Source of the DNA: an uncultured Draconibacterium sp.
Lineage (GTDB): Bacteria > Bacteroidota > Bacteroidia > Bacteroidales > Prolixibacteraceae
Assembly: GCF_963674925.1 (NCBI RefSeq)
Contig: NZ_OY771647.1
Coordinates: forward strand, 2,123,501-2,187,500
Length of the DNA stretch: 64,000 bases
Direction of reading: 5' to 3'
In this document: positions 52,322-61,265 of the stretch, piece after piece
Position numbering within the stretch: position 1 is the stretch's first letter
Layout: each line of letters opens with the position of its first letter
Notes under the pieces: generated by a model
Told to the model about the DNA's origin: nothing
The model's database searches: none
Seen by the model: the letters and a program-made list of their open reading frames with translations, nothing else
Position numbers and translations under genes: made by a program

Positions 52322-55300
52322 TTAAAATGAGCGAATTGGGCGAACGTTGTCCTGACTGTCTTTTGGACAATCTATTACACTCCCAGTTGAGATATCGACT
52401 CTGCGATATTGATTTGTACTTACTTCAGTGGAACTTGTATATCCATATGGAACAGATGTGGCAAACTCGGTACCACCATTTGCCAATGCAGTGGTATTTA
52501 TAGAACTCTTGTTTTGATACATAAGTAAAACTTCGTGTTCAGATGGTAGATACCAGTCGCCATATTGAATTCCGTTTTCTGTAATCGCTAGATTGGCACA
52601 CTGCTTCGCGGCAGTGTTTTCGCCTCTGACTGAAGTAATTATTAACAAAGTATTCATTTCACCTGCAAAAACTCCATTCCCTCCAGCAGCACTATACGTA
52701 AATGAGCTATATGCATAACGCATGCTTAGATCAGACTTCGCACAAACCAGTCCATGTTGCCCGGTTTCATCAACCCAGAACACCACACCACCTTGTGCAA
52801 AATCGCCAACTTCGTATGCTGTAGTAGAAGCAGTGTCAACATACGCCTTAGTTGCATAGGAGTTTAAATCAGGTTTGTTTAAAATCAGTGCATCACCGTT
52901 CGTGGCATTCCAATCTGCTTGTACATTCGAAATTTTTGATGAGTTTGCAATAATTGCATCGGCTTGAACTGTTGAAATGGTAGTAGGCAAATTGGTTAGG
53001 CTGTTATAGTCACCATCGAAAGATGCAGGTGCATCTGTCCACTGTGTAACACCAGCTCCATTTGTGCTGAGTACCTGTCCGTCAGTTCCGTTGTTAGCAG
53101 GGAGTGTATACTCGGTGTCAGTTCCGTTATTAATGGTTAGTTGTCCATTTAATGTGGTGTTCCCATTTTTTAGCATTACCAGTGCATTAGATCTTGCAGG
53201 GCCTGAACCATTACCAATAACCAATAAACGATCGTTCGCATTGTAACTGGTACGACTATTTATCGTTTCAAGGGTATCGTTAAACATTCCCAGTACTGTT
53301 TCTCCATAACTTTGGGCCGAATTGCTGTGCGCTCCGATAACAACTGAAAAATCTCCAACCGCAATATTATTAATACCGTTAGTCACAAAACTTCCTTGAG
53401 AAAGCGCCTTATTGTTAAAACCTGTAACAATTGTTGCCATAACCCCACTTGCAGTATTACCCGATCCACCAAGTATGGCACTCGTATTTCCTGAACTGGT
53501 ATTATTATTCCCTGCAACAACAGCAGAATATCCACCTGTGGCCGTATTAGAGTTATTTACCCCTATAAAACTGTTATCATACTCATTGCCCGAATGGCTG
53601 TGCCCCTGTGTTTTTTCGCTTAAAATATGCCATTGACTACCATCGCTGATTACTTTTATTGCATCGTACTGATTGGGTAGTTCCCAATTATCCTGACCGT
53701 CGATTTTATCTACGCCAATAGCTTGCTGGTCAACAGTGACCGATGTTGTTCCGGTATTTTTTACCGTTATAACCCTGCCATTATTTTGCGAAGGAGAGGG
53801 GAGAATAACAAGTTTCCCATCTGATAAAATAACATCAAAACCATCTTCTTGCTGAATACCATACGAAGATGATATGGTGTTTATTGAAGCATTTTCTGAA
53901 ATGCTTGCCCATTGGGTAGTACCAGCGCCATCGGTGGTTAAAAATTGTCCGTCTGTACCTCTTGCAGTGGGTAAAGTATATCCGTTACCTGCAGCAGCTT
54001 GTCCGTTATTAATGGTAAGCTCGCCATTTAATGTGGTATTACCATTTTTTAGCATTACCAATGCATTTGAACGGCTACCATCTCCTGTTCCATTTGCAAT
54101 TACAAATAATCGATCATTTGCTTTATATTCGCTAATACTTTCTGCGGCATAATAAGGGCTATAGAATCCCATTACTGTTTCTCCGTAACTCCATGCTGTG
54201 TTTCCCTGGCCGCCAACTACAGTTGAGTGAAAACCAAGGGCTTTATTTACTGTTCCTCCACCAACGTTTGCTGCATAGGCTGCTGTATTAGAATAACCTC
54301 CGGCAATTGTTGAATAATATCCTGAAGCTGTATTTTTTTGACCGCCCGAGGCGGTTGCGAGCAGCCCCGCAGCTGTATTCTCTATTCCTCCTCCGATAAA
54401 GGAATTTTCTCCGGTTCCTGAGTGATCATGTAAATCGGTCAAATCTGGTTGGTTGGTTAAACTGTTGTAATCACCATCAAAAACCTCGGGGGCGTCTGTC
54501 CATTGTGTTGCTCCAGCACCATCAGTGCTTAAATACTGTCCAGCGGTTCCATCTGCAGTTGGTAACTGGTAAGCATTGTTAATATCAAGTGTACCATTTA
54601 TCCGAAGTAGGTCATTATCAAATTCTCCGTAGATTAGGGGGCTTGCAGAGTTTGAGTTCTCGATGTATAATTTATTACTTTCTGTTTCTTTAGACCCTGC
54701 CTGGAAGCCTATCATTATATTACCCATTTGATTAGTTCCTTCGCTTCCAAGGCCTGCCTGATAGCCAATGGCGATATTCTTCCCACCAGTAGAATTAAAA
54801 AAATTTGCCATCTTTCCAATAGAAATATTCTCACCTCCAGTTGTGTTGTAAGATGATGACGCTTGACCTATTGCGATATTTGTATTCCCAGATGTGTTGT
54901 TGCCCAGAGAAGCGGATCCTATTGCGATATTATCGCTCCCTGTGGTACTTAGAGTTAGTGCTGCGTTTCCAACTGCTACATTTTCTCTTCCAGTTGTGTT
55001 TGTTTTACCTGATCGAGAGCCAACAAATGTATTTCCATGAGCACCAGTCATAAAGCCTGTTGTACTATTTTTCCCGCTTTCCATACCAATAAAAACATTG
55101 TTAGTGATTGGTGCATTCTTATTAAATGAATTACCCGCCATTTCTCCAATTATGATGTTATTTGCCAGGTTTTTAAACTCAAGCGCTTTGTCTGTAAGTA
55201 TCAACTTCTCAAGTCCAGCAATATCAAAACGAATGACATCATCATCAGTACTCTCTTCTACCTGGATTTTGGTGTCTGCATCTTCATCTTTGAGAATATT

Positions 55301-57343
55301 TGGAGTTGGAATATTGGTTAGGCTTGAATATTCACCATCGAAGTCATCACTCGAATCCGTATCCAAATTGGAGGGCAAATCAGTAAGGTCATTAAAGCTG
55401 CCACTAAAATCATCGTTCGCATCTTTATCCCAACTGGAAGTATTGGCTTCTTCTATATAAACCGTCAAGTCCGGCTTATTCAGAATCTGAGCTTCGCCGG
55501 TTGTTGCACTCCAATCGGCTTTTACATTCGATATTTTCGCTGTGTTAGTTTCAATTGCGGTTGCCTGTGCTGCCGAAATAGTTGTAGGTTTATTGGTTAA
55601 GCTGTTATAATCTCCATCGAAATCATCTGAAGTATTTTTGTCCCAACCTGTAGTATTGACTTCTTCAACATAAACCGTTAAGTCTGGTTTATTCAGAATC
55701 TGTGCCTCACCGGTTAGTGCATCCCAGTCAGCTTTTACATTCGAAATTTTTGCTGTATTATTTTCAATTGCCTTTGTCTGTGCTGCCGAAATTGTTGTAG
55801 GTTTATTGGTTAAGCTGTTATAATCTCCATCGAAATCATCTGAAGCATTTTTGTCCCAACCTGTAGTATTGGCTTCTTCAACATAAACCGTTAAGTCTGG
55901 TTTATTCAGAATCTGTGCCTCACCGGTTGCCGCATTCCAGTCGGCTTTAACATTCGAAATTTTTACTATATTATTTTCAATTGCAGTTGCCTGTGCTGCC
56001 GAAATAGTTGTAGGTTTATTGGTTAAACTGTTATAATCTCCGTCGAAATCATCTGCAGCATTTTTATCCCAAACGGTCGTATTGGCTTCTTCAACATAAA
56101 CCGTTAAGTCGGGTTTACTCAGAATTTGTGCCTCGCCTGTTGCTGCGTTCCAGTCGGCTTTTACATTAGATACTTTTGCGGTGTTCGCGTCAATTGCACT
56201 TGCCTGTGCTGCCGAAATTGTTGTTGGTTTGTTGATTAAACTGTTATAATCTCCGTCGAAATCATCTGCAGCATTTTTATCCCAAACGGTCGTATTGGCT
56301 TCTTCTACATAAACAGTTAGATCTGGTTTATTCAGAATTTGTGCCTCACCGGTTGCTGCATTCCAATCGGCTATTACATTCGATACTTTTGCTGTGTTCG
56401 CGTCAATTGCAGTCGCTTGTGCTGCTGATATGGTTGTAGGTTTATTCGCTAAGCTGTTATAATCCCCGTCAAAATCGTCAGTAGCATCAGTATCCAGATT
56501 TGTTGGAAGGTCTGAAAGGTCATTAAAGCTTCCACTAAAATCATCCGAAGCATTTTTATCCCAACCTGTAGTATTGACTTCTTCAATATAGACCGTTAAA
56601 TCTGGTTTATTCAGAATTTGTGCCTCACCGGTTGCTGCATTCCAATCAGCTCTAACATTTGATATCTTTGCGGTGTTGGCGTTAATGGCAGTTTCTTGTG
56701 CAGGTGAAATTGTTGTAGGTTTATTGATCAGACTGTTGTAATTTCCGTCAAAATCATCGCTTACATTTTTATCCCAACCATCGGTGTTTTCGGTGCTCAG
56801 TTGGCTTAAGTCGGGTTTATTGGTAAGGCTATTGTAGTTTCCGTCGAAAAGTAATTTCCCGGCATCGCTAAGATCGGAAATGTCATTGGGGAGTTGAGGT
56901 GTCCCTTCCAAATCAGAATATTTTCCGCTGAAATTTGATCCTGATGATTTCGCGTACAATGCATAAGGCACACTAAGCATCCGACTGGTTCCCATATCTG
57001 TGTACAATTCACCACCAGTTGCATCCAGCTCCACTTTTAGGAAATGGGTGCTTTCTCCCCAGTTAATTTCGGCAAGTGTTCCGGTAATAGGTATTCCATT
57101 ACCTATTTCTAAAACAATTAAGCCAAACTCGTTAGTGCTGGCTGAGTGTTTTTCCTGAAATACTACCTCGCCGGATGTACTTTGTTGCAGAATACTTATT
57201 TGTATACTAACATCCTGGTTACTTATTATTTTACCTTCGGCATCGCGCAAAACCGCCTGGTAATTAAAAGCACCGGGTGTTTGAGCCAACAAAGTCCCCA
57301 GGCCTAATAAGAACATAAATAGAAAAACCTTGATTTTTTTCAT
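52322..57343 (-). CDS. Giant fibre-like repeat protein with C-terminal DUF1566 domain
   Basis: A 1673-residue exported protein. The signal peptide (residues 1-20) is followed by a beta domain of about 110 residues (PGAFNYQAVLRDAEGKIISN), then six copies of a 71-residue unit (about residues 195-665) with the phage tail-fibre phrase FDGDYNSLTNKPTTISAAQ and ADWNAATGEAQILNKPDLTV. YadA-head-like repeats follow (NIAIGSASLGNNTSGNTNIA), and again FDGDYNSL blocks. The last about 170 residues are a DUF1566-type domain (GGVVFWVDETGQHGLVCAKS, WYLPSEHEVLLMYQ). No T9SS sorting domain is seen. Such proteins are likely cell-surface fibres. The upstream gene, 18 bases away, carries the sorting domain. Confidence 0.8.
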   Translation of the reverse strand: MKKIKVFLFMFLLGLGTLLAQTPGAFNYQAVLRDAEGKIISNQDVSIQISILQQSTSGEVVFQEKHSASTNEFGLIVLEIGNGIPITGTLAEINWGESTHFLKVELDATGGELYTDMGTSRMLSVPYALYAKSSGSNFSGKYSDLEGTPQLPNDISDLSDAGKLLFDGNYNSLTNKPDLSQLSTENTDGWDKNVSDDFDGNYNSLINKPTTISPAQETAINANTAKISNVRADWNAATGEAQILNKPDLTVYIEEVNTTGWDKNASDDFSGSFNDLSDLPTNLDTDATDDFDGDYNSLANKPTTISAAQATAIDANTAKVSNVIADWNAATGEAQILNKPDLTVYVEEANTTVWDKNAADDFDGDYNSLINKPTTISAAQASAIDANTAKVSNVKADWNAATGEAQILSKPDLTVYVEEANTTVWDKNAADDFDGDYNSLTNKPTTISAAQATAIENNIVKISNVKADWNAATGEAQILNKPDLTVYVEEANTTGWDKNASDDFDGDYNSLTNKPTTISAAQTKAIENNTAKISNVKADWDALTGEAQILNKPDLTVYVEEVNTTGWDKNTSDDFDGDYNSLTNKPTTISAAQATAIETNTAKISNVKADWSATTGEAQILNKPDLTVYIEEANTSSWDKDANDDFSGSFNDLTDLPSNLDTDSSDDFDGEYSSLTNIPTPNILKDEDADTKIQVEESTDDDVIRFDIAGLEKLILTDKALEFKNLANNIIIGEMAGNSFNKNAPITNNVFIGMESGKNSTTGFMTGAHGNTFVGSRSGKTNTTGRENVAVGNAALTLSTTGSDNIAIGSASLGNNTSGNTNIAIGQASSSYNTTGGENISIGKMANFFNSTGGKNIAIGYQAGLGSEGTNQMGNIMIGFQAGSKETESNKLYIENSNSASPLIYGEFDNDLLRINGTLDINNAYQLPTADGTAGQYLSTDGAGATQWTDAPEVFDGDYNSLTNQPDLTDLHDHSGTGENSFIGGGIENTAAGLLATASGGQKNTASGYYSTIAGGYSNTAAYAANVGGGTVNKALGFHSTVVGGQGNTAWSYGETVMGFYSPYYAAESISEYKANDRLFVIANGTGDGSRSNALVMLKNGNTTLNGELTINNGQAAAGNGYTLPTARGTDGQFLTTDGAGTTQWASISENASINTISSSYGIQQEDGFDVILSDGKLVILPSPSQNNGRVITVKNTGTTSVTVDQQAIGVDKIDGQDNWELPNQYDAIKVISDGSQWHILSEKTQGHSHSGNEYDNSFIGVNNSNTATGGYSAVVAGNNNTSSGNTSAILGGSGNTASGVMATIVTGFNNKALSQGSFVTNGINNIAVGDFSVVIGAHSNSAQSYGETVLGMFNDTLETINSRTSYNANDRLLVIGNGSGPARSNALVMLKNGNTTLNGQLTINNGTDTEYTLPANNGTDGQVLSTNGAGVTQWTDAPASFDGDYNSLTNLPTTISTVQADAIIANSSKISNVQADWNATNGDALILNKPDLNSYATKAYVDTASTTAYEVGDFAQGGVVFWVDETGQHGLVCAKSDLSMRYAYSSFTYSAAGGNGVFAGEMNTLLIITSVRGENTAAKQCANLAITENGIQYGDWYLPSEHEVLLMYQNKSSINTTALANGGTEFATSVPYGYTSSTEVSTNQYRRVDISTGSVIDCPKDSQDNVRPIRSF
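55380..56770 (-). repeat. Tandem 213-base (71-codon) repeats in the fibre gene
   Basis: Six in-frame units; the phrase encoding TVYVEEANTT recurs at 55671, 55884, 56097 and 56310, exactly 213 bases apart. Two units carry an extra 22-residue block (DDFSGSFNDL onward), so spacing there is 279-280. The repeats are similar at DNA level, with scattered third-position changes. Confidence 0.85.
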
Positions 57344-57361
57344 AACAATGGGTTTGAAATA

Positions 57362-57898
57362 TTATTGTTTAATAATTTTAAAGGTGTGGATGTTGTTCTT
57401 TTTCCTGTTTGATACGGTTAAAAAGTAGATGCCACTCCTATACTGGTTCATCGAAATCTTTTGTTGTTCGGAAAGATTTTTCTCTGATAAGAGGAGACTT
57501 CCGCTAACATTGGTTAACGTGTATTCCAGATCGTCCTTGCTATGGCCTTCAATGCTTAGCATTACAAAGTTGCTGGTAGGATTAGGGTAAGCTTTTGCCT
57601 GAATTCCTGAATTCTCAAACTCATTTAATGAAGTAATAATCAGGTTCCCTTGTTGCTGACCTTGTGTTAATGTAACAGTTGTTTTTTTATAGGTCGCAAT
57701 TGAAAGTTCTCCAATAGAATAACTCAAGGTGTAATTTGCATTTTCAATGGTCTTTCCTGCCGATAAAATCGCGTTTTGTGCGCTGCTTCTTGTAGAGATG
57801 AACAATACCGAAAAGAGTGTGATATAGAATAAAATGTTTCGGATTTTACATAGTAATTTATACCATGATTTTTTGGAGTTGCTCTTGTTTGTATACAT
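57362..57898 (-). CDS. T9SS type A sorting domain protein
   Basis: A 178-residue exported protein. The signal segment (residues about 20-40, NILFYITLFSVLFISTRSSA) precedes a short region of about 50 residues (SAGKTIENANYTLSYSIGEL). The C-terminal about 85 residues are a type IX secretion sorting domain, with the marker KAYPNPTSNFVMLSIEG and the end GIYFLTVSNRKKNN..IIKQ. Such domains are removed as the protein is attached to the cell surface. It is the first gene before the fibre gene, with an 18-base spacer, so it probably belongs to the same surface structure. A -7 element lies upstream. Confidence 0.85.
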   Translation of the reverse strand: MYTNKSNSKKSWYKLLCKIRNILFYITLFSVLFISTRSSAQNAILSAGKTIENANYTLSYSIGELSIATYKKTTVTLTQGQQQGNLIITSLNEFENSGIQAKAYPNPTSNFVMLSIEGHSKDDLEYTLTNVSGSLLLSEKNLSEQQKISMNQYRSGIYFLTVSNRKKNNIHTFKIIKQ

Positions 57899-58220
57899 TT
57901 TACGTCCTAATTGGTTTACTCAAAAGTATTTTTCATAAGAATAATTTATTGAACCCTTTAGTATTTGTCAGTAGAGGATTAGTATTCGTAATAATTAGCC
58001 GAGTATTGTTGGAGTTGCTTATGTAAGAATTGAAAAACTGAAAGAAGCTCGTGCATAGTAAGATAGTTTAGCAATGGATGAGCCTCATATTGGAAAGAAG
58101 AGTCTATTGAAATAGGAGATAATGAGCATTTATCATTTTATGGATGACCTTTTTTTGCTGAATGCTGTAAACATTCCCATTAGAACTGTGTTTCTGAAAA
58201 GTAGATAAAAAAATGCAGAA
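57899..58220. other. Divergent intergenic region, no gene
   Basis: 322 bases between divergent genes. It contains the -7 element of the T9SS-CTD gene on the left. No reading frame longer than chance, no strong hairpin and no recognisable RNA. Confidence 0.4.
57921..57928 (-). promoter_or_regulatory. Putative -7 promoter element of the fibre operon
   Basis: TACTTTTG on the minus strand, matching TAnnTTTG, 23 bases before the T9SS-CTD gene ATG. Confidence 0.45.
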
Positions 58221-58583
58221 ATGAGCAACGAATACGAACAAACCAGAAGAAGCTTTCTAACAAAATTGGGATTAACCCTTGGAGCCAGCGTTGTGGCAGG
58301 AGAAAAACTTTCAGCAAAAGTATTGAACGATAAAGCTGAATTTCCGTTGGAAGCCGATCAGCAAAAATTGATGGACCGTTACGAAGACTGGATGGATGAA
58401 TTTATTCCGGTGATTAAAACATTTCGTGCCGATCCAAACGATAAAGAAGCAGGTCGCCGTATTGCCGAACTGTCGGAAGAAGCAGAAGGCTGGCGCGAGC
58501 AACTTACCGTTTTTATGAAAGACGATAACTTTGCACGCTACTACATGACCGCTACCGAGCGCATGACCAAAGAGATTTATTAA
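58221..58583 (+). CDS. Small Tat-exported helical protein
   Basis: A 120-residue protein with a twin-arginine signal (QTRRSFLTKLGLTLGASVVA), so it should cross the inner membrane folded. The mature about 90 residues are helical and acidic (QQKLMDRYEDWMDEFIPVIK) with no cysteine or other cofactor-binding motif. That is unusual, because Tat is normally used for cofactor-bearing proteins. Members of this size are common in Bacteroidota under the generic name Tat-signal protein. The partner is unknown, and the following gene is on the same strand after a terminator. Confidence 0.7.
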   Translation: MSNEYEQTRRSFLTKLGLTLGASVVAGEKLSAKVLNDKAEFPLEADQQKLMDRYEDWMDEFIPVIKTFRADPNDKEAGRRIAELSEEAEGWREQLTVFMKDDNFARYYMTATERMTKEIY

Positions 58584-58608
58584 AGACATCTTTTTAATTG
58601 CATAATTG

Positions 58609-58641
58609 TAGGCTTTTCATCGATTGATGGAAAGCTTTTTT
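58609..58641 (+). terminator. Rho-independent terminator of the Tat-signal gene
   Basis: Stem of about twelve base pairs around GGCTTTTCATC/GATGGAAAGCT with loop GATT, followed by T7; it lies 26 bases after the stop codon. Confidence 0.8.
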
Positions 58642-58694
58642 TATGCCAACTGAAATAAATCCCTAATTTCGCGTTCTACCTTAAATAGTGTGTT

Positions 58695-59483
58695 ATGAGA
58701 TACTTGCTTGCTTTATTGATCTTTCTTCCGACCTTGGTTTTTGCACAAACAAACCAAACCGATGCCAATGGTTTGCGCCAGGGGCTTTGGCAAAAAAAAC
58801 AGGATAACGGACGTTTGTTGTATGAGGGATATTTTAAGGACGACAAACCGGTAGGAGAGTGGAAACGCTACCATCCGGGGGGCCAGGTTAAAGCAATTAT
58901 CGAGTATAAAGGCGACACGGCCTACACGCAACTATTTGATGTTTGGCGCAAAAAAGTAGCCGAAGGAAACTATGTAAATCAGCAAAAGGAAGGTGTTTGG
59001 AAGATATACAAAAATGGACAGCTTACTGCCGACGAAGAATATAAGCATGGTTTGAAAAATGGTAAATCGCATCAGTATTACGATACCGGCGAAGTGATGG
59101 AAGAAAAAGAGTGGGTAAATGATCAGGAAGACGGCAACTACCAGATTTTTTATAAAAGTGGCGAACCCTACATGCAGTGCAAAATGAAACTGGGAATGCG
59201 GCACGGTTTGTTTTTGGTGAGCTACGAAAACGGCCGTCAGGAAATGATTGCCGAATACCGGAATAACCTGCGCCACGGCGAATGGAAATACTTTGATAAG
59301 GAGGGCAATCTTCAGTACACACTTTTTTACGATAACGGACAAATTCTGAATCCAGCTGTTCGCGACAGTGTCGATAACCTAAAAATGAAAGATCTCGAAA
59401 AAAACAAAGGTTCCATCCCCGATCCGGAAAAGTTTTTGCAAGATCCGTCGGAATATATGATGCGCGATAAAAGACAGCGATAA
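58695..59483 (+). CDS. MORN-repeat exported protein (YwqK-like)
   Basis: A 262-residue exported protein with signal MRYLLALLIFLPTLVFAQ. The body is a row of MORN-type repeats of about 23 residues: NGLRQGLWQKKQDNGRLLYE, DKPVGEWKRYHPGGQVKAII, GVWKIYKNGQLTADEEYKHG, NGKSHQYYDTGEVMEEKEW and HGEWKYFDKEGNLQYTLFYD. Such repeats form elongated beta sheets that bind other proteins. Some members are labelled antitoxins (YwqK), but no toxin gene adjoins it. The C-terminal 40 residues are charged. A near-consensus -7 (TAATTTCG) lies at about 58665. Confidence 0.8.
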   Translation: MRYLLALLIFLPTLVFAQTNQTDANGLRQGLWQKKQDNGRLLYEGYFKDDKPVGEWKRYHPGGQVKAIIEYKGDTAYTQLFDVWRKKVAEGNYVNQQKEGVWKIYKNGQLTADEEYKHGLKNGKSHQYYDTGEVMEEKEWVNDQEDGNYQIFYKSGEPYMQCKMKLGMRHGLFLVSYENGRQEMIAEYRNNLRHGEWKYFDKEGNLQYTLFYDNGQILNPAVRDSVDNLKMKDLEKNKGSIPDPEKFLQDPSEYMMRDKRQR

Positions 59484-59624
59484 AACTGTTTGCCGTTCAA
59501 GGTAAAAAGCTATTAATTCATTAACTTGGCTTTTTTAATTGTAAGGTGTAAGAGAAGCTGTGGTGGTGGTGTTTTGGTGCTCAGGAAACTTCTTGCAGCA
59601 CAGAGAATTGAACATTTTATAAGA

Positions 59625-61262
59625 ATGAGGTATATAATTTTACTCCTTGGCACGCTGTTATTGGGTTTGCAACAAATCAATGCGCAGAATTATTTCTGGA
59701 TCGGGTTTACCGATAAAAATAATTCGGAGTATTCGCTTGATCAACCTGAAATGTATCTTTCGGAGCGGGCTATTCAGCGTCGTATCAACCAGAATATTGC
59801 TCTCGATTCATTAGATCTTCCGGTAAATCAGAATTATATCGACTCGGTGCTCACGCTCAATGTGTCGTTGGTACATGCGTCAAAATGGTTGAATGGTATT
59901 ACGGTTCGCTGCGATTCGGCATCTTTGGCCGACAGCCTTGGGTATTGGAGTTTTATTCGGGAGGTTCAGCTAACTAAACCCGATATAAGTAGCAAGAGTA
60001 TATTTAATAAGTTCGCGGATGAAAATTTCGCAGATGTCACACCTATAGATACTTCGCTGTATGGTAGTTCAGTTCATCAGATCGGTATGATGGAAGGGCA
60101 GTTATTACATAATGAGAACTTTCGGGGACAGGGGATGCAAATTGCCGTGTTAGATGCCGGCTTTTACAAAGTTGATGAGCTACCCGCTTTCGACAGCCTG
60201 TGGACGAACAATCAGATTATGGGAACAAAGGATTTTGTAAATCCAAACGATGAATTCTTTTCTACCTATTCGCACGGAATGAGTGTGCTCTCGTGTATGG
60301 GGGGAAATATTCCCGGAGAACTAATCGGTACTGCGCCAAAAGCATCATATTGGCTTTTGCGTTCTGAAGACTCCAACTCGGAGTATATTATTGAAGAAGA
60401 CAATTGGGTGGCAGCTGCAGAATTTGCTGATAGTGTTGGAGTCGATATTATTAATTCTTCGTTAGGTTATACAGAATTTCAAGATAATTCCACGAATCAC
60501 ACTTATGCCGAAATGGATGGCAAAACCACACGTGTAACAAGAGGCGCTAATATAGCTGCTTCGCGCGGGATGCTGGTGTTTTCAAGTGCCGGAAATGAAC
60601 GGAATAATTCCTGGTTTCGCATTGTGGCTCCCTCCGATGGTACAAATGTGATTGGCGTTGGTGCCGTGGATTTGAATTTCTCTCTGGCTTATTTTTCATC
60701 TGCCGGTCCGGCTGCGGATGGTGCTCTAAAGCCTAATGTTTCGGCAATGGGGTACCAAACGGCACTTCAGCGAACCGATGGATCCGTTGGCTTGGGAAAC
60801 GGAACATCTTTTGCCTCGCCGGTATTGGCCGGAATGGCGGCCTCGTTGTGGCAGGCTTACCCAGGGAAAACGGCTGAAGAAATAAAAACTGCCCTCGAAA
60901 AAAGCGGGCACCTGTATACAACTCCCGATTCGTTGCAGGGCTATGGTGTTCCAAATATGAGGGTAGCTGCTTCCTTACTAAATCCTTTGTCAGTTGAAGT
61001 TCCTTCACAAAATAAAACATGGACTATCTTTCCAAATCCTGTAAAAGACAGGATTGTATTACAGTCGACAACAAACCTGCAGGCAGACAATCTCGATATA
61101 AATCTTTATGCACTGGATGGGCGGGTGATAAAAAGCTGGCAACTTCCGGCTACCCCCACTGTTACGCTAAATAATCTGGGAACTACAGAGTCTGGAATTT
61201 TTCTGCTTCTGGTAAAAACAAAAACCGGAGTTGAAACCTTTAAGATCAATAAAATCAGGTAA
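59625..61262 (+). CDS. S8 family serine peptidase with T9SS sorting domain
   Basis: A 545-residue secreted subtilisin. The ATG at 59625 opens the signal peptide MRYIILLLGTLLLGLQQINA; the frame extends 33 codons upstream but without a signal. The catalytic triad is visible: Asp near 176 in QIAVLDAGFYKVDELP, His near 216 in TYSHGMSVLSCMGG, and Ser near 395 in GNGTSFASPVLAGMAA. The C-terminal about 75 residues are a type IX sorting domain (TIFPNPVKDRIVLQS). The preceding pro-region is about 150 residues. It ends three bases before xseA, so it is transcribed into that gene. Confidence 0.92.
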   Translation: MRYIILLLGTLLLGLQQINAQNYFWIGFTDKNNSEYSLDQPEMYLSERAIQRRINQNIALDSLDLPVNQNYIDSVLTLNVSLVHASKWLNGITVRCDSASLADSLGYWSFIREVQLTKPDISSKSIFNKFADENFADVTPIDTSLYGSSVHQIGMMEGQLLHNENFRGQGMQIAVLDAGFYKVDELPAFDSLWTNNQIMGTKDFVNPNDEFFSTYSHGMSVLSCMGGNIPGELIGTAPKASYWLLRSEDSNSEYIIEEDNWVAAAEFADSVGVDIINSSLGYTEFQDNSTNHTYAEMDGKTTRVTRGANIAASRGMLVFSSAGNERNNSWFRIVAPSDGTNVIGVGAVDLNFSLAYFSSAGPAADGALKPNVSAMGYQTALQRTDGSVGLGNGTSFASPVLAGMAASLWQAYPGKTAEEIKTALEKSGHLYTTPDSLQGYGVPNMRVAASLLNPLSVEVPSQNKTWTIFPNPVKDRIVLQSTTNLQADNLDINLYALDGRVIKSWQLPATPTVTLNNLGTTESGIFLLLVKTKTGVETFKINKIR

Positions 61263-61265
61263 GCG

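Noticed and set aside
55380..56770. Possible CRISPR array
   Set aside because: The repeats are 213 bases long, in frame, and translate to near-identical protein units, so they are coding repeats.
57980..58200. Remnant gene in the divergent gap
   Set aside because: All frames are broken by stops every few codons and no protein motif is seen.
58695..59483. YwqK-type toxin-antitoxin claim
   Set aside because: The protein is only a MORN-repeat exported protein; there is no toxin gene next to it.
59526..59624. A 33-codon N-terminal extension of the peptidase
   Set aside because: A good signal peptide starts at 59625; the extension is hydrophilic and unlikely.
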